6,148 nucleotides of DNA from JBBQFC01 sp038321615 (GCA_038321615.1 JBBQFC010000103.1:1-6148), one strand, 5' to 3'. Positions 1-5,955 are shown, counted from the first letter of the stretch. The notes: a model not told the origin generated them from the letters alone. Numbers and translations: made by a program.

Positions 1-180
1 ATTACCTTCAAATAAGCTTTGGAAAAGACCGATCAAGGGTTTTCCAGTTTTAATAATAAGGTAGCTGTGGGCTGTGTCGCCACCGAAAGGGGTAAACCCA
101 GGCTTTCCGTAGAAAGCTTTTGAGATGGCGAGGTCTTTTAACCTGAAGACTGAGAATGCACCGAGCGTAATGATGGGCTT
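1..180 (-). pseudogene. VOC (glyoxalase/bleomycin-resistance-like) protein, N-terminal fragment without a start codon
   Basis: Reading on the minus strand from 180 to the window edge gives an uninterrupted frame that resembles the first 60 residues of small VOC-fold proteins. It starts with IITLGAFSV, continues with KDLAISKAFYGKPGF, then TPFGGD, and ends with LIGLFQSLFEGN. These correspond to the first beta strand, the helix ending in FY.K.GF, and the next strands of one beta-alpha-beta-beta-beta unit. The frame stays open upstream to a TGA at 238-240 but contains no ATG, GTG or TTG before the homologous region. The expected initiator Met (MITLGAF in relatives, from memory) is an ATC codon. 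The first strand seems one codon short, and a usual Leu in the K-L-GF motif is Pro. I read it as a decaying gene, or less likely one using a rare start. Metal ligands and substrate cannot be judged because the rest lies outside the window. Confidence 0.6.
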
Positions 181-386
181 GCTTGGTGCATATCCGAAGA
201 AAGGATAAACAGTTTGGCGCGCGGTATGCCGATAAGCTCAGCCAAATTTTACACGCCAGACAAAAAACAGGTGCCGGTAATAAAAGTGTAAACAGTCCGC
301 GTATTGATATTTAATAGACTGATTGTCATATTATTGTATTTGAAATTTAGGCTTGTGCGAAGAACCGATTTTGAAATGAAACGAAC

Positions 387-418
387 ATTGTGAAAATTTT
401 TAGTCGAAATTAAATTTG
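387..418 (+). promoter_or_regulatory. Predicted Bacteroidetes-type promoter for the rhodopsin gene
   Basis: The -7 element TAAATTTG at 411-418 matches TAnnTTTG exactly. An ATTG at 387-390 sits 20 bases upstream as the -33 element, close to the TTTG consensus of the Bacteroidetes primary sigma factor. Transcription would start near 424-426, giving a leader of about 60 bases. A second, weaker pair (TTTG at 415-418 and TAATTTCG at 437-444 if read as a degenerate -7) overlaps it, so the exact start is uncertain. Confidence 0.45.
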
Positions 419-452
419 CCGGAGAACAATAATTGTTAATTTCGGGTTTCAC
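390..452. repeat. Inverted repeat over the predicted rhodopsin transcription start
   Basis: Nine-base arms CGAAATTAA (405-413) and TTAATTTCG (436-444) are perfectly complementary. They are flanked by a second complementary pair, GTGAAA (390-395) and TTTCAC (447-452). The inner arm overlaps the -7 element. There is no T-run behind it, so it is not a terminator. It could be an operator for a dimeric regulator or a 5'-leader hairpin. A chance match in AT-rich DNA cannot be excluded. Confidence 0.35.
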
Positions 453-484
453 TTTGTTTAACTTTAACTCAAAAAAACATCAAC

Positions 485-1240
485 ATGAAATTAATTCTTC
501 TTGACATTGTAACGATCCCGGTCAACGACCCAGTTGCGTTTACATTTTTCGTAGGCTTTATGGCTATGCTTGCGGCGTCTGTATTTTTCTTCTTCGAAAG
601 AAGTCGCGTAAAAGGAAAATGGAAAACGTCCATGCTTGTTTCAGGGCTTATTACGGGTATAGCAGCCGTGCATTATTATTACATGCGCGACTATTATACC
701 ACTACGGGTGAAAACCCAACGGTTCTGCGCTATATCGACTGGACGCTGACCGTTCCGTTGATGTGTGTGGAGTTTTACCTCCTCACCAAAGCTGCTGGTG
801 CAACGGTTTCCTTATTGTGGAAGCTTATCCTGGCTTCAGTGCTTATGCTGGTAGCAGGTTACTATGGTGAGGCTTTCACCGATGGATCTACCGGTCACTC
901 AGTAACATGGGGTGTAATTTCAACTATTGGTTACGTTTACATCCTCTACACAACTTGGGTAGGTGAAGTGAAGCAATTGGCCGATAAGAGTGGAAATGCT
1001 ACAGTAGTGCGTGGCGTGCGAACACTCGCTTGGTTCGTACTGGTAGGTTGGGCTATTTACCCAATCGGTTACATGTGTATGCCTGGTGGCTGGCTCAATG
1101 TTGGCCTTGGATGGGACTCTGCCAACGTAGATCTTTTCTACAACCTTGCAGATGCAGTCAACAAAATCGGATTTGGACTTGTAGTTTACAGCATTGCTCT
1201 AAGCGACGGTACAACTGATGATCTGGTAGCGGTTCGATAA
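485..1240 (+). CDS. Proton-pumping rhodopsin (proteorhodopsin/xanthorhodopsin-like)
   Basis: A 251-residue seven-helix retinal protein that would export protons across the inner membrane on illumination. Helix C reads RYIDWTLTVPLMCVEFYLL, giving proton acceptor D85, T89 and proton donor E96 (the DTE motif of outward proton pumps, not NDQ sodium or NTQ chloride pumps). H63 in helix B matches the His that pairs with the acceptor in proteorhodopsin. Helix G holds D223 and the Schiff-base lysine K227 in LADAVNKIGFGL. M93 is at the spectral-tuning site (105 of proteorhodopsin), where Leu or Met gives green absorption and Gln blue. G143 in helix E aligns with Trp138 of bacteriorhodopsin and Gly156 of xanthorhodopsin, so a carotenoid antenna may fit. 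The start is the only sensible ATG, just before helix A, with an A-rich leader. The gene is complete and lies directly upstream of the fused retinal-synthesis gene. Confidence 0.96.
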   Translation: MKLILLDIVTIPVNDPVAFTFFVGFMAMLAASVFFFFERSRVKGKWKTSMLVSGLITGIAAVHYYYMRDYYTTTGENPTVLRYIDWTLTVPLMCVEFYLLTKAAGATVSLLWKLILASVLMLVAGYYGEAFTDGSTGHSVTWGVISTIGYVYILYTTWVGEVKQLADKSGNATVVRGVRTLAWFVLVGWAIYPIGYMCMPGGWLNVGLGWDSANVDLFYNLADAVNKIGFGLVVYSIALSDGTTDDLVAVR

Positions 1241-1260
1241 AAATATTATTTAATGCTATA

Positions 1261-1304
1261 GAATCGCTCCCGTAATGCCATATTGCGGGAGCGATTTCTT
1301 TTTT
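1261..1304 (+). terminator. Strong intrinsic terminator after the rhodopsin gene
   Basis: AATCGCTCCCG (1262-1272) pairs perfectly with CGGGAGCGATT (1286-1296). Three inner pairs (T1273-G1285, A1274-T1284, A1275-T1283) extend the stem to 14 pairs around a 7-base loop. A T-rich tract runs to 1304. It begins 20 bases after the rhodopsin stop and ends 16 bases before the next start, so the downstream gene must rely on read-through or on another promoter. Confidence 0.9.
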
Positions 1305-1320
1305 ACTCACACCCTCCGTT

Positions 1321-3393
1321 TTGAAAACTGTGCAGCCCGTCGAAGAAATTGCCTGTGATGCCATCTTTTTGGGCGCAGGAGGGGCGGGTTTATTGCTGCT
1401 CCATGAGCTTCATCAGAAGGGGTGGTTGGCCAATAGGAAAGTAGTAGTGGTTGAGCCAGATGCCAAAAACACCAATGATCGCACCTGGTGCTTTTGGAGC
1501 GATGGGAGCGATGCCTTAGGGCAACAGCATCAATCGCTTGTTTCGCATTCCTGGGAAAACGTGTTTAACGGTATAGATCGCACGGAGAGCTTATCGCCTT
1601 ATCGCTACTCACAAATAAGGAGCGCCGATTTTTACGCGGCCATGAAAAAGCTTATAAACCCACACGTTGTTTGGCTTCCGCATCACTCCGATGTTGTCGA
1701 AGAGGCCGTTGGCGCATCAAAAGTTACAGTGCAAGGCAAGATTTATTCGGCGCCCCTGGTATTTGATTCCAGACCTTTTTCGGCGCAGGAGTTTCAACAC
1801 CATACAGCTGGATCAGACACACTTTGGCAATCGTTTCATGGCTTCCGGGTGCAAACGAGTGAGCCTTTTACGGAGAATACGTGCACTCTAATGGATTTTG
1901 AAGTGCCTCAAGATGGAGCCACGCAGTTTGTGTACACTTTGCCGACAGGCGTCCGTGCAGGTCTTATTGAGGTAACCCGATTTGGTCAGGATATAATAAA
2001 GGCTGAAAACGCGGAGGCTATTTTGCACGAATATATCGGATCTCGCTACGGCGATTTTAGTATAATCGAAACGGAAGTGAGCCGAATACCCATGACCCTG
2101 GCCCTTAATTCCAAGGATCGGTGGCACCCTGCCGGGAAATCGCTAATTCCAATCGGAACGCGCGCGGGTGTGGTGAAAAGCACTACCGGTTACGCCTTCA
2201 AAAACATGGCCGATCATGCCGCTGTTATGGCCGATGCCATCCGGGCCAATGCTCCTATACCCACTGCCTATCATTCTTCAAGATTTGCTTTTTATGACCA
2301 GCTTCTTCTTAGAGTCTTAATCAGCCGCCCCGAATTGGGGAAACCAATTTTTCAGCAATTGTTTGATAAACAAAGCACCGCCACCGTACTGCGGTTTTTA
2401 GACGAAAAAACAACCCTTCGCCAAGACATTCGGATCTTATTAAGGTTACCCTATTTTCCTTTTTTACGAGCGCTATTGGCTGTTTCATTCGAAACGCTAT
2501 TTCCAGAGGCCAGCAATTCATCGGGTCGGAGTACCTGGCTCTCTTTTCGGATAGCCATCTTAGCGGTGGTGCTTGCCATATTGCATGCGTTCCAGCCCGA
2601 TCTTTTGAATTTAATCAGTCCCTGGCTGCTTTTAATAGGCCTTATTTTCCCCGGCATCCCCCACGGAGCCATCGACCATTGGATCGCATTAGATGGGAAA
2701 ATGAATACCAAACGTGTTCTTAAATTTTCCCTTCGTTACATCGCGGTTATGTTGGCGGTTGGGTTACTGTGGTGGCTCATTCCCGTGGTAGGATTTACCC
2801 TTTTCATCGCTTATTCTGCGTGGCATTTTGGCGAAACCGATTTCCGCGATTGGAACGCATACACCCCGTTTCGCGCGGTGCTATGGGGTTCTGGCGTTCT
2901 GGGTACGATTTTATTTGGCCATTACACCAGTCTGGCGCCCTATATGGCTTGGTACCAGCTCGACGCCTACTATGGAGCTTTGGAAGCCTACCATTCCATC
3001 TTGCTATTCTCGTCCATCGCGGCAATGGGAATTTCTGGTTTGCTCATTCCCAAAAAAGCCTTCGGTTCTTGGCTTGCCACCGCACTGGTAGTGCTCGTTG
3101 GTCTCTACCTTCCATTATTGCTGGCTTTTGCCCTCTATTTTGTGGGTTGCCATAGTTTCCGGGGGTGGTTTCACCTGCGCGAAGGGCTGCGCACCAATAC
3201 CGCTTCATTAATCCGCAAAGCGGCTCCTTTCACTTTGGGGGCTTGGCTACTCGGTATAGCGGTACTGCTTTCGGCTATCTATCTGGACTTGAACCTATCG
3301 AATTTCTGGCCCCTGATATTTGCATTTATCGCCGCTATCAGTGCTCCGCATGTCTGGATGATGCATGTGATGTATGGACGGGCTGCTAAATAG
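1321..3393 (+). CDS. crtY-blh: Fused lycopene beta-cyclase / beta-carotene 15,15'-dioxygenase (CrtY-Blh)
   Basis: A 690-residue bifunctional protein expected to cyclise lycopene to beta-carotene and cleave that to two retinals for the adjacent rhodopsin. Residues 1-390 are CrtY: FAD-binding GAGGAG at 18-23 with E45 closing the second strand, NDRTWCFW at 52-59, FDSRPF at 148-153, MDF at 191-193, IEVT with E217 (equivalent of the essential Glu in Pantoea CrtY), IPMT at 256-259, and IPIGTRAGVVKSTTGY at 276-291. Residues 405-690 are a membrane Brp/Blh domain with several hydrophobic helices and the His motifs PHGAID (H448), WHFGETD (H502), CHSFRGWFHL (H611, H618) and APHVWMMH (H677). Each half has about the length of the stand-alone enzyme, and the linker near 391-408 (ETLFPEASNSSGRSTW) is short and polar. 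Translation must begin at TTG 1321 (or GTG 1330): an in-frame TAA at 1273 excludes earlier starts, and no ATG precedes the FAD motif. No clear ribosome site is visible. Confidence 0.93.
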   Translation: MKTVQPVEEIACDAIFLGAGGAGLLLLHELHQKGWLANRKVVVVEPDAKNTNDRTWCFWSDGSDALGQQHQSLVSHSWENVFNGIDRTESLSPYRYSQIRSADFYAAMKKLINPHVVWLPHHSDVVEEAVGASKVTVQGKIYSAPLVFDSRPFSAQEFQHHTAGSDTLWQSFHGFRVQTSEPFTENTCTLMDFEVPQDGATQFVYTLPTGVRAGLIEVTRFGQDIIKAENAEAILHEYIGSRYGDFSIIETEVSRIPMTLALNSKDRWHPAGKSLIPIGTRAGVVKSTTGYAFKNMADHAAVMADAIRANAPIPTAYHSSRFAFYDQLLLRVLISRPELGKPIFQQLFDKQSTATVLRFLDEKTTLRQDIRILLRLPYFPFLRALLAVSFETLFPEASNSSGRSTWLSFRIAILAVVLAILHAFQPDLLNLISPWLLLIGLIFPGIPHGAIDHWIALDGKMNTKRVLKFSLRYIAVMLAVGLLWWLIPVVGFTLFIAYSAWHFGETDFRDWNAYTPFRAVLWGSGVLGTILFGHYTSLAPYMAWYQLDAYYGALEAYHSILLFSSIAAMGISGLLIPKKAFGSWLATALVVLVGLYLPLLLAFALYFVGCHSFRGWFHLREGLRTNTASLIRKAAPFTLGAWLLGIAVLLSAIYLDLNLSNFWPLIFAFIAAISAPHVWMMHVMYGRAAK

Positions 3394-3459
3394 ATCGCGT
3401 CTTGTCTGGGGGTTGTGGGGATAAATAAAATGGTAATCCTTCGGGAATTTCGGACCATA

Positions 3460-3489
3460 GGTTAAGTTGTAAAATACCAACTTTAAACC
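3460..3489. repeat. Imperfect hairpin upstream of the transposase remnant
   Basis: GGTTAAGTTG (3460-3469) pairs with CAACTT and AACC (3478-3489) with a two-base bulge and an 8-base loop. There is no T-tract, so it is a poor terminator for the crtY-blh gene. Its position just before an IS3-type orfA start suggests it may belong to the left end of the dead insertion sequence. That is inference. Confidence 0.3.
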
Positions 3490-3496
3490 AGTGGAA

Positions 3497-3652
3497 ATGA
3501 TAAGAACGAGACGAAAATTTACGAACGCCTTCGATGCTAAAGTGGCCATCGAAACAGTGCGTGAGCGGCAGACCTTAGTGGAGCTCTACAAAGAATTTGA
3601 GCTACATACCAATTACATATCACCTTGAAAGCGGGAGTTTTTAAAGCATGCG
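3497..3652 (+). pseudogene. IS3-family transposase orfA, N-terminal remnant
   Basis: From ATG 3497 the frame gives MIRTRRKFTNAFDAKVAIE, then RERQTLVELYKEFELHTNYISP, a TGA at 3626-3628, then KREFLKHAG. Intact orfA proteins of the IS3/IS150 type (Tnp_1 helix-turn-helix domain) begin with a basic RRKF segment, followed by KVALEA, a TL.ELA.K.E.H.NQIS helix pair and WKKEFL. The stop falls exactly where the conserved Trp of ISQWKKEFL is expected (TGG to TGA). Similarity ends near 3655. The rest of orfA, the DDE-domain orfB and the right terminal repeat are absent, so the element is truncated as well as interrupted. Confidence 0.82.
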
Positions 3653-3696
3653 GGTTTGACGTTTTTCGGCATGGCGAAGGTCGCTATTTCGAAGTT

Positions 3697-3834
3697 TTAA
3701 ATTGCCTGCCCCAACAACCCCGAAGGGCTCACGATTACAATTGAAAATGAATCATTCATTTGTAAAGTTTCATTGAACCACTTAACCGCCAATTTTTTAT
3801 TGGTGCTGTAAGCAATTTCTGGTTCTCTTCTCAT
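3697..3834 (-). CDS. 45-residue hypothetical protein, overlapping its upstream gene by ATGA
   Basis: The frame starts at ATG 3834-3832 and ends at TAA 3699-3697. Its start overlaps the TGA of the preceding minus-strand gene as ATGA, the classic arrangement for translational coupling. The product begins MRREPEIAYSTNKKLAVKWF and ends with SIVIVSPSGLLGQAI. It has a basic, amphipathic first half and a hydrophobic beta-like stretch (SIVIVS). It has no signal peptide or full membrane helix. I do not recognise a family. It ends near the broken edge of the IS3 remnant, so it could be the front part of a longer protein. Confidence 0.45.
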   Translation of the reverse strand: MRREPEIAYSTNKKLAVKWFNETLQMNDSFSIVIVSPSGLLGQAI

Positions 3835-4202
3835 TGTTGGATTTGCCCAATTTTATTCAGCGTTTTAGTCAGTTTGTCTGGTGTATTAGTTCCGATAAGC
3901 AATTTTTTACTGTCCGTAAATTCAAGTTGTAAACCTTTGTCGCCTGAAACATTAACTGCTGTTCCTTTTCCAAAAAATCCAAGTCGTAAACCCCATCCAC
4001 CGTATTCTGAGAGTGGAGCGTATTGTCTAACAAATGATTTGGTCAGTCTGTCCCAAGTATAATGTTTGAACTTTAAGTGAAAAGGAAAAAAACGCACATA
4101 AATTCCATCTTCTCTAGTTGTCGTGTCAAGGCGAAAATTTACAAACAAAAGTGTTAAGATAATCGTGATGCCTGTTGCTATTATTAGTGCAGAGTTTCTC
4201 AT
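3831..4202 (-). CDS. Small membrane protein with a PH-like C-terminal domain, apparently 5'-truncated
   Basis: A 123-residue protein: one hydrophobic helix at 5-23, then a soluble domain with FFPF (38-41), YGGWG (67-71), GKG (78-80), NVSGDKGLQL (84-93) and KKLLIGT (99-105). This pattern matches, from memory, a widespread Bacteroidetes family of uncharacterised proteins with two helices followed by a bacterial PH-like domain, usually about 150 residues. The frame continues upstream of the ATG without a stop as GLFKQVIGGEQFGDNP, which resembles the loop between the two helices in relatives. No in-frame start exists there. The family-like sequence stops at 4248-4250, the core of palindrome A. 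The first helix is therefore probably lost, and the product starts at an internal Met or the gene is dead. It overlaps the 45-residue ORF by ATGA. Function unknown. Confidence 0.7.
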   Translation of the reverse strand: MRNSALIIATGITIILTLLFVNFRLDTTTREDGIYVRFFPFHLKFKHYTWDRLTKSFVRQYAPLSEYGGWGLRLGFFGKGTAVNVSGDKGLQLEFTDSKKLLIGTNTPDKLTKTLNKIGQIQQ

Positions 4203-4244
4203 CGGATTGTCGCCAAATTGTTCTCCACCGATTACTTGTTTGAA

Positions 4245-4315
4245 TAAGCCAACGTTCCATGTATGATGTCGTAGTATCCCGCAGGGTGCGATGCACTATA
4301 CATATTGTTAACTGC
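4245..4315. repeat. Palindromic element A (attC-like), 3' of the 324-residue protein gene
   Basis: Outer cores GCCAAC (4248-4253) and GTTAAC (4307-4312) are related and partly complementary. Inside them ATGTAT (4259-4264) pairs exactly with ATACAT (4298-4303). About 70 bases in all, shorter than elements B and C. It begins 12 bases beyond the stop codon at 4328-4330. Its far edge coincides with the point where the next gene loses its expected 5' part. Confidence 0.5.
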
Positions 4316-4327
4316 TTTTTTAAATGT

Positions 4328-5302
4328 TTAAGGTTTAATTTTTGACAAATCTACATACGAAACTTTTTCAATTTTTTCTTCCTTATTTTCATCTATGTAT
4401 TTTACAGATGCTTTGTGATATGTATCATTTAATTCAATGATTTCGCCAGAAATTTGTTTTGGGTTTTGTCCGAAAAAATCAGATTTGATCCATGTTACTT
4501 TTTGTCCCATTTCAAATGTATGCTGTTCTACTTCTTCATTTTTACTATTTAATTTCGCTATAAAGTCTTCTTCAGTTATTGAGTTCAAATCAAGGTAAGA
4601 TACTTTGGTTATTATTTCTTCTCCAAATGTATTTATGTATTTGATGGAAGCCTTATGGTAATTATGATCTAGTGACATTACCTCTCCAAATGCAGACATC
4701 TTATTGTCAGTCCAAATTACCTTGTCTCCTATGTTGAATTTATATTTTTCAACTTCTTTTTTAAACTCTTCCTGTTTTTCGAGATAGATTTCATCCGATA
4801 ATGGGGTCAAATCCGTATAAGCCAACTTTTTGACTTTCTCTTCTTCAAAAATGTCAAAATACATTACGGAAGCTTCTCCATTAGATGATTGTAATTCGAC
4901 CACAATTCCATAATTAACTTGATTACCCTGAATAAAGGAAACTTTTGAATCTATCGATACACCACCTCTAGAAACATCTAATCCTTTGAATCTAATTAAA
5001 TCTACTTTGTCAAAGTCTGAGCTATGAAATACCATACCATTGAAGTAAGGATGTTTTTTCTTCGCTTTATTAATTGCTTTTTCGAATGATTCTTGCTGAG
5101 ATCCTGTCCACGTAATTTTTACATCCACCGTTGCGATATAGTCATATTCATTGTAGGGTTCGGAATTTAGGAATATGTAAACACCGTAGATTTTTTTACC
5201 AACTTTTGCCAATGAATAGTCTGTTTCTGAAGTTTGACCAAATATGTTGATACTGGTCAATACAGCTAAAAGTGGAAGAAGTGTCAATGTTCTTAATTTC
5301 AT
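4328..5302 (-). CDS. Secreted protein with three SH3-like repeats, function unknown
   Basis: A 324-residue protein with a Sec signal peptide: basic MKLR, a hydrophobic core at about 5-21, and probable cleavage around FGQ (21-23). There is no lipobox Cys. Residues 36-106 form a small domain with SEPYNEYDYIATVDV, AINKAKKKHPYFNGMVFH and VDLIRFKG, which loosely resembles short periplasmic domains for which I have no firm name. Three related units follow at about 118-168, 191-242 and 265-322. Units 2 and 3 share G(D/Q)KV.W, GE(V/I), (D/N).YHKAS(I/V)KYI and KVSY(L/V)DL. Unit 1 is more divergent (KVSF, YGIVVEL, KKLAYTDL). This beta-rich pattern suggests SH3- or Tudor-like barrels that bind a partner or the cell wall; that is inference. 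The unit spacers (E.F..K....E) are charged and probably helical. The gene is AT-rich and lies between elements A and B, with the ATG 19 bases from B, leaving little room for its own promoter. Confidence 0.85.
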   Translation of the reverse strand: MKLRTLTLLPLLAVLTSINIFGQTSETDYSLAKVGKKIYGVYIFLNSEPYNEYDYIATVDVKITWTGSQQESFEKAINKAKKKHPYFNGMVFHSSDFDKVDLIRFKGLDVSRGGVSIDSKVSFIQGNQVNYGIVVELQSSNGEASVMYFDIFEEEKVKKLAYTDLTPLSDEIYLEKQEEFKKEVEKYKFNIGDKVIWTDNKMSAFGEVMSLDHNYHKASIKYINTFGEEIITKVSYLDLNSITEEDFIAKLNSKNEEVEQHTFEMGQKVTWIKSDFFGQNPKQISGEIIELNDTYHKASVKYIDENKEEKIEKVSYVDLSKIKP

Positions 5303-5320
5303 TTTTTATTTTTTTGAATT

Positions 5321-5455
5321 GCAGTTAACGGTTGTGTTTCTGCAGTGGTGCGCTTCCGAAGCCGCGTCCCGTCCTACGAAACCAAACGTGGAACGAAGAT
5401 AAAAACTTATAGCTTACACCTCACCGCACCATTGCAGAAACATTTTGTTGGCTGC
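5321..5455. repeat. Palindromic element B (attC-like), 135 bases
   Basis: The arms pair over their length: GCAGTTAAC (5321-5329) with GTTGGCTGC (5447-5455) allowing two G-T pairs, GTTTCTGCA (5336-5344) with TGCAGAAAC (5433-5441), and TGGTGCG (5346-5352) with CGCACCA (5425-5431). A mismatched stretch of 5-6 bases lies between the outer and inner arms, giving the stem-spacer-stem form of attC sites. The element starts (minus-strand direction) 11 bases after the stop of the 162-residue gene. An open frame that covers it on the plus strand is not a gene. Confidence 0.8.
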
Positions 5456-5466
5456 TGGCGCGATTG

Positions 5467-5955
5467 TCAATCTACAGATTTACCAAACCTTAATTTCAAG
5501 TCGACCGAGTCAGATAGTCTGTCAACCAGTCTAAAGGGTCCGGTAACTATTAACGTATTGTCCTTTCGCCTAACGGAAATCAATTCTGTCCCAAACCAGT
5601 TACTGAATAATCGGTAATAACTCTTATTAGACTCTAAAGTAGTCTCAACTACACTTTTATATTTTATCGTAAGTCCGTCCTTCGTAAGAAATTCCATTGT
5701 CCATTCTTGAACATTTTCCAAGTCGTTTGGGTCGGCAATTACCAGTTGAAGTCGTCTTGTCCCGATGGTCAGGCCAATAGCAACCAAGATTGATGACATA
5801 ATATTCCACCAGCCAAAGAGTTTTGGCTCTAATGTGTGAGGTGAAGTGAAAATATAGATAATCGCTCCTACCAACCAAAACGAAACTATTAGCAAAATCA
5901 AGTACTTGAAGTATGTGCCGAGTCTTGGTCTCAAATATGTCTTCTCTAATATCAT
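5467..5955 (-). CDS. Two-helix membrane protein of unknown function
   Basis: A 162-residue protein with a basic N-terminus (KTYLRPRLGTYFKY), a hydrophobic helix at about 16-37, a short loop with KLFGWW, a second helix at about 51-66, and a basic TRRLQ at the cytoplasmic edge. The remaining 95 residues are soluble and look beta-rich (LVIADPNDLENVQEWTMEF, LISVRRKDNTLIVTG). The two-helix plus beta-domain layout recalls bacterial PH-like membrane proteins, but I see no diagnostic motif. ATG at 5955 is the best start because the first helix follows at once. The gene sits between elements C and B, 11 bases from B at its 3' end and 47 bases from C at its 5' end, like a single-gene cassette. No promoter is evident. 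Confidence 0.72.
   Translation of the reverse strand: MILEKTYLRPRLGTYFKYLILLIVSFWLVGAIIYIFTSPHTLEPKLFGWWNIMSSILVAIGLTIGTRRLQLVIADPNDLENVQEWTMEFLTKDGLTIKYKSVVETTLESNKSYYRLFSNWFGTELISVRRKDNTLIVTGPFRLVDRLSDSVDLKLRFGKSVD

Larger units (their letters stand above)
181..484. other. Intergenic leader between the VOC fragment and the rhodopsin gene
   Basis: About 300 bases with no convincing gene. The only sizeable open frame (minus strand, 249-452) has AT-driven composition, no recognisable motif and would start inside the rhodopsin promoter, so I do not accept it. The right-hand 100 bases become AT-rich and hold the predicted promoter and an inverted repeat. The last bases before the rhodopsin start are A-rich with no Shine-Dalgarno, as is usual in Bacteroidetes. 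I see no tRNA, riboswitch or CRISPR repeat here. Confidence 0.5.

Noticed and set aside
249..452. 67-residue minus-strand open frame in the rhodopsin leader
   Set aside because: Asn/Ile/Thr-rich product from AT-rich DNA, no motif, and it overlaps the predicted promoter.
485..1240. Sodium- or chloride-pumping rhodopsin
   Set aside because: Helix C carries D85/T89/E96, the proton-pump set, not NDQ or NTQ.
1158..1364. 68-residue minus-strand frame across the rhodopsin-crtY gap
   Set aside because: It spans the terminator and the ends of two certain genes on the other strand; coding constraint belongs to those genes.
2769..3155. 128-residue plus-strand frame inside the Blh domain
   Set aside because: An out-of-frame shadow: the Blh histidine motifs are all in the longer frame.
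3460..3489. Intrinsic terminator for crtY-blh
   Set aside because: The stem is weak and bulged and lacks a T-tract, so I list it only as a hairpin.
5345..5617. 90-residue plus-strand open frame
   Set aside because: It covers palindrome B and the 3' part of the opposite-strand membrane-protein gene. Its translation is basic and low in structure with no motif, as expected from a shadow frame.
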